NCBI GenBank assembly: GCA_025925615.1
Contig: JAICLN010000217.1
Span: 1-7,216 of the forward strand
Direction: 5' to 3'
Origin: Actinomycetospora sp.
GTDB lineage: Bacteria > Actinomycetota > Actinomycetes > Mycobacteriales > Pseudonocardiaceae
DNA length: 7,216 bases
Part shown: positions 1 to 5,753 of the stretch, one piece after another
How the letters are laid out: every line of letters starts with the position of its first letter
Position numbering within the stretch: position 1 is the first letter of the stretch
The notes under the pieces: generated by a model
The model's database searches: none
Told to the model about the DNA's origin: nothing
Seen by the model: only the letters and a program-made list of their open reading frames with translations
Program-made: the position numbers and the translations under genes

Positions 1-632
1 ACCCCGGTGCCGCTCCAGCGTCGCGAGGGCCCGCCGGTCGAGGGCCGGAGGCCGACGATCCCGGTGAACGCGGCGGGGATCCGGACCGAGGCGCCGGTGT
101 CGGTGCCGAGGCCGGCGGGCACGAGGCGCGCGGCGATGGCCGCCGCGGTGCCGCCCGAGGAGCCGCCGGGGATGCGCGAGGGGTCGTAGGGGTTCCGGGT
201 GATCGCGGCGCCGGGCGCGAGGTTCGTCGTCGTGATGCCGAACGCCATCTCGTGCATCGTCGACTTCCCGACGACGATCGCGCCGGCCGCCCGCAGCGGG
301 GCGAGCACCGCGGCGTCGGCGGTGGGGCGGAGGTCGCGCAGGGCCGGCGTGCCGCCCGTCGTCGGGAGCGACGCGGTGTTGATGTTGTCCTTGACCAGCA
401 GCGGGAGCCCCGCGAGGGGGCCGAGCGCGGCGCCCGCCGCACGGTCGGCGTCGACCCGCGTGGCCGCTTCCCGGGCGCCGTCGCGGTCGCGGGCGACCAC
501 CGCCCCGAGGTCGGTCCGTGCGTCGATCCGTGCGAGGACGGCGTCGACCACGGCGAGGGCGGAGGTCTCGCCCCGGGCGACGGCGGTGACCACCTCGGTG
601 GCGGTCGAGGACTGGTGCTCGTTCGCGTGCAC
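1..632 (-). CDS. Amidase-signature family hydrolase, 3' end beyond the window
   Basis: This enzyme should hydrolyse a C-N amide bond in the cytoplasm; the substrate cannot be told from sequence. The first 210 codons are present. The Ser-cisSer-Lys triad is intact: Lys81 in LLVKDN, cis-Ser158 in the glycine/serine loop PGGSSGG, and nucleophile Ser182 in GTDTGASVRIP. The 24-residue spacing between the two serines is that of the family. The stretch DNINTASLPTTGGTPAL resembles mandelamide or indoleacetamide hydrolases more than GatA, but that is judged from memory. I chose GTG at 632 because GGGAG lies 5 bases upstream. Near the cut edge, after GLRPSTG, the sequence GPSRRWSG seems about four residues longer than the usual form of this loop. 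This could be real or a sequence error. The gene lies downstream of the 74-residue gene and has a 102-base gap that could hold its own promoter. The family call is firm and the substrate unknown. Confidence 0.93.
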   Translation of the reverse strand, partial: MHANEHQSSTATEVVTAVARGETSALAVVDAVLARIDARTDLGAVVARDRDGAREAATRVDADRAAGAALGPLAGLPLLVKDNINTASLPTTGGTPALRDLRPTADAAVLAPLRAAGAIVVGKSTMHEMAFGITTTNLAPGAAITRNPYDPSRIPGGSSGGTAAAIAARLVPAGLGTDTGASVRIPAAFTGIVGLRPSTGGPSRRWSGTG

Positions 633-660
633 AAGCGCTCCCGACGGACTGGGGCCGGTC

Positions 661-690
661 ACCCTACCGGGTGGGGGCCGTCGGTGTGGA
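661..690 (-). promoter_or_regulatory. Candidate promoter for the amidase gene
   Basis: On the minus strand TAGGGT (666-661), a common actinomycete -10 variant, sits 18 bases after TCCACA (690-685), which matches four of six positions of the -35 consensus. Transcription would start near 655, giving a leader of about 23 bases that contains the GGGAG ribosome binding site. The same bases can form a short CACCC/GGGTG hairpin (660-673), which could instead be a weak terminator of the upstream small gene. This is a motif match only. Confidence 0.3.
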
Positions 691-734
691 GTCCGTCACC
701 CTCTCGTCGCCCTGGCGTCAGCGAGGCCCCGGCG

Positions 735-959
735 TCAGCGGGATGCGCGGTGCCAGCGCACGACGTGGACGGCGACGTCGGTGAGGTGCTCGGCGTCGAG
801 CTCGTGGCGCCGCCGGTCGGCCTCGGTGGCCGCTCCGATCCCGTCGAACGGCCCGTGGGAGTCGACGGCGCCCGTCGCGGGATCGGCCACCACGACGACG
901 TAGCCGTCGCACGCGTCGATGTCGTGCACCCGCTCGAGCAGCATCTCGGTGATCGTCAC
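735..959 (-). CDS. Small conserved-looking protein of unknown function (74 aa)
   Basis: I do not recognise the family. The 74-residue product starts MTITEMLLERVHDIDACDGY, then has a hydrophobic beta-like stretch YVVVVADPATGAVDSHGPF, an acidic and basic middle (ATEADRRRHELDAEHL), and a final strand VAVHVVRWHRASR. It has no signal peptide or membrane segment and is probably a small soluble alpha/beta protein. The case for a real gene is its start: GTG at 959 is preceded by GGAGG at a 6-base spacing, one of the best ribosome binding sites in the window. The codons also have the expected GC-rich third positions. It lies 132 bases after the desaturase stop and 102 bases before the amidase start, all on the same strand, so cotranscription is possible but not shown. 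Single histidines and Asp/Glu residues do not form a recognisable catalytic motif. Confidence 0.75.
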   Translation of the reverse strand: MTITEMLLERVHDIDACDGYVVVVADPATGAVDSHGPFDGIGAATEADRRRHELDAEHLTDVAVHVVRWHRASR

Positions 960-1091
960 GTTCGTCCTCCGCGCCTACACGGTTCCGTTATCCGGTCGTG
1001 ATGTCGCGCTGCGAGACCGTGGCGTTACATTCCGGAGGGCTCGGATTCCAGTGACTGAGGGGCCGGTCCCCGGAGCGCACCCGCAGGGCGG

Positions 1092-2147
1092 TCAGGCGGC
1101 CCCGCGCAGGCCCGCCCCGACGGTGTGCAGGTGCGCGAGGACCTGGCCGTAGGAACGGATCGCGGTGGTCTGCGCGTAGCCGAGACCGTGCGCCTCGCAG
1201 TAGGCACGCACCAGTGGCTGGGCCCGGCGCAGGTTCGGGCGCGGCATCCGGGGGAAGAGGTGGTGCTCGATCTGGTAGTTCAGACCACCGAGCGCGTAAT
1301 CGACGACGCGGCCGCCACGGACGTTGCGCGAAGTCAGGACCTGCTTGTGCAGGTGGTCGAGCCGCTGTCCCGGGGCGATCATCGGCATGCCTTTGTGGTT
1401 GGGGGCGAAGGCCAGACCCATGTAGAGGCCCCACACACCCTGGTGGACCACGATGAACACGACCGCCTGCAGGGGGGTCAACATCCAGAACACGGCGGTG
1501 AGGTAGCCGAGGACGTGCGCGACGAGCAGGCCCATCTCCAGGCGCGGGGCCGGGACCTCGCGCCGCCAGGCGGCCTGGGCTGCGGCGACGTGCAGGTTCC
1601 ACCCCTCGAGCAGCAGCAGCGGGAAGAACATCAGCGCCTGGTGGGCCACGACCCACCCGGCCAGACCGGTCCTCCCCGCCGCCTGGGCTCGGCTGAACGC
1701 CAGCAGGGGGATGTCGATGTCGGGGTCGACGTCCTCGTGGTTCGGGTGGGCGTGGTGCTCGTTGTGCTTGCCGACCCAGGCGCCGAAGCTCATCCCGACC
1801 AGCGCGCCGTGCAGGTGCCCGACGACGTCGTTGGCGCGCTTGGTCCGGAAGATCTGGCGGTGCCCGGCGTCGTGACCGATGTAGGCGAGCTGCGTGGACA
1901 CCACCCCGGCGAACACCGCGGTCAGCAGCTGCCACCAGGACGCGCCCAAGATCGTGAACATCGTGACGGCTACGGCGACCAGGCCGGCGTTGATCGCGAA
2001 CATGGCGACGTAGGACCCGCGTCGACGCTGCAGCAGGCCGGCCTGCTTGATCGTGGTGGAGAGCTCGGAGAAATCGCCGCCCTGTGGTGGGCCGGCCGTC
2101 TCGTCGCCGGTCGGCGTGCTCGAAGGGAGGGGCAGGATCGTCGTCAT
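1092..2147 (-). CDS. Membrane fatty acid desaturase (three-histidine-box type)
   Basis: This is a diiron enzyme that should insert a double bond into an acyl chain at the membrane, using electrons from a separate reductase or ferredoxin. All three histidine boxes are present in 351 residues: HDAGH (92-96), HNEHH (128-132) and QIEHH (292-296). The Gln-x-x-His-His form of the last box and the following LFPRMPRPNL are typical of the linoleoyl-CoA/front-end desaturase branch common in actinobacteria; no cytochrome b5 domain is fused. Hydrophobic segments lie near 48-90 and 163-182 and near 205-247. Residues 1-35 are a soluble tail. I chose ATG at 2147 because the family-like sequence begins just after it, although its ribosome binding site (GAAAG, 8 bases away) is weak. 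A GTG two codons upstream is possible. It is divergent from the cold-shock gene, and a strong inverted repeat lies 46 bases upstream. Regiospecificity cannot be predicted. Confidence 0.95.
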   Translation of the reverse strand: MTTILPLPSSTPTGDETAGPPQGGDFSELSTTIKQAGLLQRRRGSYVAMFAINAGLVAVAVTMFTILGASWWQLLTAVFAGVVSTQLAYIGHDAGHRQIFRTKRANDVVGHLHGALVGMSFGAWVGKHNEHHAHPNHEDVDPDIDIPLLAFSRAQAAGRTGLAGWVVAHQALMFFPLLLLEGWNLHVAAAQAAWRREVPAPRLEMGLLVAHVLGYLTAVFWMLTPLQAVVFIVVHQGVWGLYMGLAFAPNHKGMPMIAPGQRLDHLHKQVLTSRNVRGGRVVDYALGGLNYQIEHHLFPRMPRPNLRRAQPLVRAYCEAHGLGYAQTTAIRSYGQVLAHLHTVGAGLRGAA

Positions 2148-2192
2148 GCGCACGCTTTCAGTGGAGGCGGTCCGGGCGAACCGGCAGTGAGG

Positions 2193-2216
2193 GAGACACG
2201 CGAGGGGTCGCGTCTC
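2193..2216. promoter_or_regulatory. Inverted repeat in the desaturase/cold-shock intergenic region
   Basis: The arms are GAGACACGCGA (2193-2203) and TCGCGTCTC (2208-2216) around a GGGG centre. ACGCGA/TCGCGT pairs perfectly for 6 bp, and GAG/CTC adds 3 bp after a 2-base bulge. It ends 45 bases before the desaturase ATG. It could be a dimeric repressor operator, such as a TetR-type site, or a hairpin in the desaturase leader. No regulator gene lies in the window to decide. Confidence 0.4.
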
Positions 2217-2364
2217 TGCACCGCAGGTCCGGGCGGGCGTCGAGAACACCGAGAGAAGGGCAGGCCGGGGTATCTCGCTCCACCGGCACGATCGACGGCG
2301 TGACCGTCCCACCCGAGGGTACGTGGGTCGCGCCCCGCGCGCTCCTCGTGGTCGCCGACACACC

Positions 2365-2378
2365 CCTCGGGGCCGAGG
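2365..2378. promoter_or_regulatory. Dyad in the cold-shock gene leader
   Basis: CCTCGG (2365-2370) and CCGAGG (2373-2378) form a perfect 6-bp dyad with a 2-base centre, 25 bases upstream of the cold-shock ATG. As RNA it would fold as a 5-bp stem with a 4-base loop. Cold-shock mRNAs often have structured leaders that control translation, so a role is plausible, but dyads of this size are not rare in DNA this GC-rich. Confidence 0.3.
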
Positions 2379-2403
2379 TGATCACCGCCCGGACCGGGAC
2401 TCC

Positions 2404-2607
2404 ATGTCCGATGGCACCGTGAAGTGGTTCAACGCTGAGAAGGGCTTCGGCTTCATCGCCCCCGACGACGGGACCAAGGACGTCTCCGTCCACTACTCCT
2501 CGATCGAGTCCTCCGGGTACAAGTCCCTCGAGGAGAACCAGCGAGTGACCTTCACGTCCTCGCAGGGCCAGAAGGGCATGCAGGCCGATTCGGTCCGCGT
2601 CGTCTGA
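2404..2607 (+). CDS. CspA-family cold-shock protein
   Basis: This is a 67-residue single cold-shock domain, an OB-fold that binds single-stranded RNA and DNA and acts as an RNA chaperone in the cytoplasm. The start [18 protein letters not shown] is standard and contains RNP1 (KGFGFI, 13-18) with its aromatic residues. RNP2 reads DVSVHYSSI (26-34). The usual form is DVFVHY/F, so the second RNP2 aromatic (residue 28) is Ser. TCC differs from the Phe codon TTC by one base. His30 and Tyr31 are kept. The C-terminal half ([19 protein letters not shown]) is normal and the length is the family's usual one. ATG at 2404 is fixed by the conserved N-terminus; the Shine-Dalgarno is weak (CGGGA, about 4 bases away). 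It is divergent from the desaturase and convergent with the alpha/beta hydrolase. Cold induction is expected from the family but not demonstrated here. Confidence 0.97.
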   Translation: MSDGTVKWFNAEKGFGFIAPDDGTKDVSVHYSSIESSGYKSLEENQRVTFTSSQGQKGMQADSVRVV

Positions 2608-2646
2608 CGTCCCGGCCGAGGCCTCCGGACCGCCGCGCCCGGGACG
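2608..2646. terminator. Shared hairpin terminator between convergent genes
   Basis: CGTCCCGG (2608-2615) begins right after the cold-shock stop and pairs perfectly over 8 bp with CCGGGACG (2639-2646), which ends 8 bases before the hydrolase stop. The 23-base interior can itself pair through GAGGCCTC. There is no T tract on either side, as is common in actinomycetes. Its place between two convergent stops supports a bidirectional terminator. Confidence 0.5.
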
Positions 2647-2654
2647 GACGACGG

Positions 2655-3593
2655 TCAGGCGGCCACGGGCCGCTGTCCGGCGGGCCGGTCGAGGAGGCCG
2701 CGGAGCTCGGCGACGAAACGCTCCGGCTGCTCCACGTGGGGCAGGTGCCCACAGCAGGGGAAGAGCGCGAGACGACCCCGGGGCAGCCGGGCCACCGCGT
2801 CGCGGCCCTGGTGGGCGGGGAGGACGAGATCGCACGCCCCCCAGATGACGAGGCTCGGCGCCGTCAGGGAGTGGAGCCGGTCGAGCAGGACCTCGCGCTG
2901 CCCCTGCGCGTCGAACAGCGCGCGAGCCAGGGCGGTGGACGCCTCGAGCTGTCCCGGTCGGCGTCCGAGGGCGTGGGCCTCGGCGACGAAGTCGGCGGGC
3001 ACCCGCCAGGGCTGGGCGAACAGCATCGCCACCGACGACATCGTGCGGAGCAGGTGCCCGCCGGGCAGCCGGCTGAGCTTGATCGCGTACTCGCCGACGC
3101 CGGGCAGGGTGTCCAGCGCGATGAGCGGATTCACCGAGCGCCCGAGGCCCGCCGCGGCCACCAGGGTCAGGGTGCGGACGCGGGCCGGGTCGGCCAGCGC
3201 GAGGTGCAGCGCCACCGCACCACCGACCGAGTGCCCGACGAGATCGACGGGGCCGGCGCCGAGAGCGTCGAGGAAGTCGGTGACCAGGGGCGCCAGGTCC
3301 CGGCTCGGCGCGTACCCCTCGGTGGGCGGTGCGATCCCCCCGTGGCCCGGCAGGCTCACGGCGATCACCCGCCGGGTCCGGCCGAGGGCCGGCATGACGC
3401 GTCGCCAGCTGGCGGCGTTCTGCTCGTGACCGTGGAGCATCAGCAGGACCGGTCCGCGACCGGCCTCGAGGTACGGCGTCTCGACCCCGCGAACCGTCAC
3501 CCGCCGCTCCCGCACGGCGGGCTCGGCGTCGCCCCGCCCCCGTCGGTGCGCGGAGCGCGGCATCCGGGCTGACAATGCGGGAACGATCGACAT
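2655..3593 (-). CDS. Alpha/beta-fold hydrolase
   Basis: This 312-residue soluble hydrolase has a complete Ser-Asp-His triad: nucleophile Ser122 in the elbow VGHSVGG, Asp255 in WGACDLVLP, and His283 in CCGHLPHVEQPERF. The oxyanion region is LLMLHGHEQNAASW (51-64). A helical cap (about 150-235) separates the core halves, as in esterases, epoxide hydrolases and meta-cleavage C-C hydrolases. The substrate is unknown. Residues 1-29, before the core strand RRVTVRGVETPYLEAGRGP, are basic and Ala/Arg-rich, with no convincing signal peptide. I chose ATG at 3593 because AGGGGGG lies 5 bases upstream; an in-frame GTG at 3629 and an ATG ten codons in are alternatives. It follows the glycosyltransferase by 139 bases on the same strand and may be expressed with it or from its own promoter. 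A role in acyl-ester or acyl-CoA metabolism with the upstream enoyl-CoA hydratase is only a guess. Confidence 0.93.
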   Translation of the reverse strand: MSIVPALSARMPRSAHRRGRGDAEPAVRERRVTVRGVETPYLEAGRGPVLLMLHGHEQNAASWRRVMPALGRTRRVIAVSLPGHGGIAPPTEGYAPSRDLAPLVTDFLDALGAGPVDLVGHSVGGAVALHLALADPARVRTLTLVAAAGLGRSVNPLIALDTLPGVGEYAIKLSRLPGGHLLRTMSSVAMLFAQPWRVPADFVAEAHALGRRPGQLEASTALARALFDAQGQREVLLDRLHSLTAPSLVIWGACDLVLPAHQGRDAVARLPRGRLALFPCCGHLPHVEQPERFVAELRGLLDRPAGQRPVAA

Positions 3594-3695
3594 GGGGGCC
3601 CCCTGGATTCCGAACGGAAACGACCGCACGTCGTCGGGGCCGGGACGACGTCGATCTGTCTACCCCGTCGACGCCCGCGGCACCCGGGCCGAGGG

Positions 3696-3722
3696 AACAT
3701 GTTTTCCGAGGGTTGGTAACCC
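3696..3722. promoter_or_regulatory. Palindromes between the glycosyltransferase and the hydrolase
   Basis: Two dyads sit just beyond the glycosyltransferase stop. GGGTT/AACCC (3710-3722, 3-base centre) could be a short terminator for that gene, though no T tract follows. AACATGTT (3696-3703) is a perfect 8-bp palindrome about 100 bases upstream of the hydrolase start and could be an operator. This is one of the less GC-rich spots in the window, which favours a promoter or operator over chance. Confidence 0.3.
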
Positions 3723-3732
3723 GACCAGCTGC

Positions 3733-4848
3733 TCAGCGGAATGACCGGTCGGGCAGAGACGGGCCGCGGGCGCCGACCGACAGCCACCACCGGACGACGT
3801 CGCCCTTCGAGCAGCCCTCGCGGTCGACGACCTCGAACTCCGGACCTTCTGCGGCCATCACCTCGCGCAGCCCGTCGGCCAGACTCCGCGGGTCGCCCGG
3901 CGTCGTGAACGTGACGAGGGGGTGGTCGGCCAGGTCGCCCGCGAGCCCGGTCTCGGGCGTCGTCACCACCCGGGCGCCGTGCGCCAGCCCCTCGACCAGC
4001 GGCAGCCCGATCTGCTCGCGCCAGCGCCGGAGCCGGACCGAGGGCATGGCGACCACCGCGCTGGAGCGCAGGAGGTCGTGGATCCCCGACCGCGGCAACC
4101 TCGTCCGGACCGAGACCCCGGCCGGCAGCTCCGGCTCGGCACCGCCGTCGGGGTCGGCCACGACCAGCCGCCAGCCCCGGTCGGCCCCGCCGGCCATCGC
4201 CCACGCCGTCATGAGGACCCCGAAGCCCTTGCGCTCGCTGGGGGCGCCGAGGAACAGGATCGTGGGGTCGCGGGGTCCGCGGGCGGGCGCCGGTCCGCAC
4301 ACCCGGCACGGGCCGAGCTGGGCGGGCAGGACCGTGTGCCGGGTCCGGCGCAGGGACCACCCGAAGGCCCGCCGGTAGTTCTCGGATGCGCCCGACGTCC
4401 CGAACACGACGACGTCGAGCAGGAGCACCGAGACCCCGACGACCGCGGTCACGACCCGCGCCGCCACCGCGCTCACCCAGGGGTGCGCGTCCAGCGAGCG
4501 GGGGCTCACGCGGACGCGGGCGTCGAGGTTCTCGATCGCGTACGTCGCGACCACCACGGGCCCCCGACGCGGGACGGCCAGGCGGACCAGCCGCAGCAGG
4601 ACGATGTACCGGGTCGCGCGGAACCACTCTCCGAGCCAGAGCGGCTCGGCGACCTCCATCAGCTCCAGGTCGCGATCGAGAACCGCCGTAAGCAGCCGTG
4701 CCCAGCCGAAGGGCCGCACCGCCGGGTTGTCGCGTAGCAGGGCCGCGTCGGCATCGCCGAGCCGGGAGGTGAACAGGAGCACCTGACCCGCGGGCATCTC
4801 CTCCACGACCGAACTGCGCAGGTTCGGGACGATCCGCAACGATTGCAC
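3733..4848 (-). CDS. GT4-like (GT-B fold) glycosyltransferase
   Basis: The C-terminal half of this 371-residue protein looks like a GT-B nucleotide-sugar-binding domain. It has PTILFLGAPSERKGFGVLM (195-213, with the Lys that usually contacts phosphates), a WRLVVADPDG strand, LLRSSAVVAMPS, and an E-x7-E pair in REQIGLPLVEGLAHG (Glu278, Glu286), followed by VVTTPETGLAGDLADH. The N-terminal acceptor half is divergent and lacks a glycine-rich start. It has a hydrophobic stretch VVTAVVGVSVLLLDVVVFG (132-150) that may lie against the membrane, and a CxxC (Cys181, Cys184) in the inter-domain linker. GTG at 4848 is the first start after the hydratase stop, 56 bases upstream. No Shine-Dalgarno is visible; a CCAGG/CCTGG hairpin (4853-4869) occupies its place. 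ATG at residue 18 is an alternative start. It is probably cotranscribed with the enoyl-CoA hydratase. Sugar donor and acceptor are unknown; a glycolipid or a small lipid-derived acceptor would fit the neighbours. Confidence 0.82.
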   Translation of the reverse strand: MQSLRIVPNLRSSVVEEMPAGQVLLFTSRLGDADAALLRDNPAVRPFGWARLLTAVLDRDLELMEVAEPLWLGEWFRATRYIVLLRLVRLAVPRRGPVVVATYAIENLDARVRVSPRSLDAHPWVSAVAARVVTAVVGVSVLLLDVVVFGTSGASENYRRAFGWSLRRTRHTVLPAQLGPCRVCGPAPARGPRDPTILFLGAPSERKGFGVLMTAWAMAGGADRGWRLVVADPDGGAEPELPAGVSVRTRLPRSGIHDLLRSSAVVAMPSVRLRRWREQIGLPLVEGLAHGARVVTTPETGLAGDLADHPLVTFTTPGDPRSLADGLREVMAAEGPEFEVVDREGCSKGDVVRWWLSVGARGPSLPDRSFR

Positions 4849-4904
4849 CGCGCCAGGTGCCCGGCCTGGGGCGCCCCGACACGACGTCCCGCCCGAGCCG
4901 GCAC

Positions 4905-5699
4905 CTAGAACGACGGCGTCCGCCGCTCGAAGAACGCGGCGAGCCCTTCCGCGCGGTCCGCGCTGCCGGCGACCTGCGCCACGGCGGTCTCGGTGTCGAT
5001 CCACCCCTGCGCGTCCGCGTCGGCGGAGGCGGCGTCGAGGGCCGCCAGGGTCGCCCCGACCGCGACGGGGGAGCGTGCGGCGATCCGACCGGCGAGCTCG
5101 AGGGCCCGCGCCTCGGCACCCCCGGCGTCCGTGAGCTCACCGACGAGCCCGAGCTGGTGCAGGCGCTCGGCCCCCATCGGGTCGCCCGTCAGCAACAGCT
5201 GGCGCGCCGTCGCCGGCGGGAGCGCCCGAGGTCCCCGGAACAGGGCACCGCAGTTCGCGACGAGGCCGAGCCCGACCTCGGGCAGCGCGAACCGCGCCTC
5301 CCGGGACGCGACCACGACGTCGCACGCCAGCACGACCTCGAAGCCGCCGCCGAAGGCCATGCCCTCCACCGCGGCGACCAGCGGCGTCCGACGACGGCGC
5401 TCGACGACGCCGTAGTTGCCGCCCCGTGCGGTCGGTGCCCCGGGGCCGACCGAGACGTCGGTGCCCGCCGAGAACGCCGGCGGACCGCCGGACAGCACCC
5501 CGCACCGCAGCTCGGGATCGTCCTCGAGCAGGTCGAGCGCGGCGTCCAGCGCACGGGTCATCGCGACGTCGATCGCGTTCCGCTTGTCGTCGCGGCGCAT
5601 CCGCACGAGCAGCACCGCGCCGTGCCGCGTGACCTCCACCCGGGCGGCGATCTCGTCGGCCGGGGGTTCCGGCGGGGTCGGCCACAGGGCGGTCGTCAC
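4905..5699 (-). CDS. Enoyl-CoA hydratase/isomerase (crotonase superfamily)
   Basis: This 264-residue crotonase should add water to, or isomerise, an enoyl-CoA in the cytoplasm. The CoA and oxyanion-hole elements are present: DDKRNAID (37-44), FSAGTD (76-81) and GGGFEVVLACDVVVAS (117-132). Both acids used by true hydratases are in place by alignment to rat mitochondrial hydratase: Glu121 in GGGFE and Glu141 in ALPEVGLGL. It therefore looks catalytically competent for hydration and not just an isomerase relative. The C-terminus EGLAAFFERRTPSF is typical. I chose GTG at 5699 because AGGG lies 7 bases upstream; GTG at 5705 would be only one base from it. The first 20 residues, rich in Pro, are outside the fold. 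It is divergent from the P450 over a 54-base gap and leads the glycosyltransferase. Chain length and pathway (beta-oxidation, branched or aromatic acyl-CoA) are not readable. Confidence 0.93.
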   Translation of the reverse strand: MTTALWPTPPEPPADEIAARVEVTRHGAVLLVRMRRDDKRNAIDVAMTRALDAALDLLEDDPELRCGVLSGGPPAFSAGTDVSVGPGAPTARGGNYGVVERRRRTPLVAAVEGMAFGGGFEVVLACDVVVASREARFALPEVGLGLVANCGALFRGPRALPPATARQLLLTGDPMGAERLHQLGLVGELTDAGGAEARALELAGRIAARSPVAVGATLAALDAASADADAQGWIDTETAVAQVAGSADRAEGLAAFFERRTPSF

Positions 5700-5753
5700 C
5701 GGCACACCCTGTCACTGCCCGGCGGGCCCTGGAACGGTGGACACCGAGGGGCG
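5700..5753. promoter_or_regulatory. Compact divergent promoter region, hydratase/P450
   Basis: Only 54 bases separate the two divergent starts, and both ribosome binding sites lie inside them. There is no room for two separate promoters plus leaders, so at least one promoter must overlap the other gene's 5' end, or transcripts are very short-leadered. An imperfect dyad, TGTCAC (5710-5715) with GTGGACA (5737-5743), flanks GCCC/GGGC. I see no convincing -10/-35 pair. Confidence 0.4.

Noticed and set aside
199..1001. Two long plus-strand open frames (199-903 and 252-1001)
   Set aside because: They are mirror frames of the minus-strand amidase, which carries the full catalytic triad. Their products are low-complexity Arg/Ala/Gly-rich with no motif.
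993..1019. CGGTC/GACCG dyad upstream of the 74-residue gene
   Set aside because: Arms of 5 bp with a 17-base gap are expected by chance in DNA this GC-rich.
1059..1071. GGGG/CCCC hairpin after the desaturase stop as a terminator
   Set aside because: Only 4 bp of stem and no T tract; too weak to call.
1125..2303. Plus-strand open frame of 392 codons
   Set aside because: It lies antisense to the desaturase, whose three histidine boxes are intact. The product is a Gly/Asp/Val/Arg-rich shadow.
4868..4877. GGGGCGCCCC palindrome between hydratase and glycosyltransferase
   Set aside because: Short GC-only palindromes are common in this background, and it has no loop to form a terminator.
3497..5140. 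Minus-strand open frame of 547 codons
   Set aside because: It spans parts of three real genes in another frame and is Arg/Pro/Gly-rich. The glycosyltransferase frame explains the same bases.
4857..5753. N-terminal extension of the P450 frame back to 4857
   Set aside because: The extra 299 residues are antisense to the enoyl-CoA hydratase and have shadow composition. The P450 is already full length from 5754.
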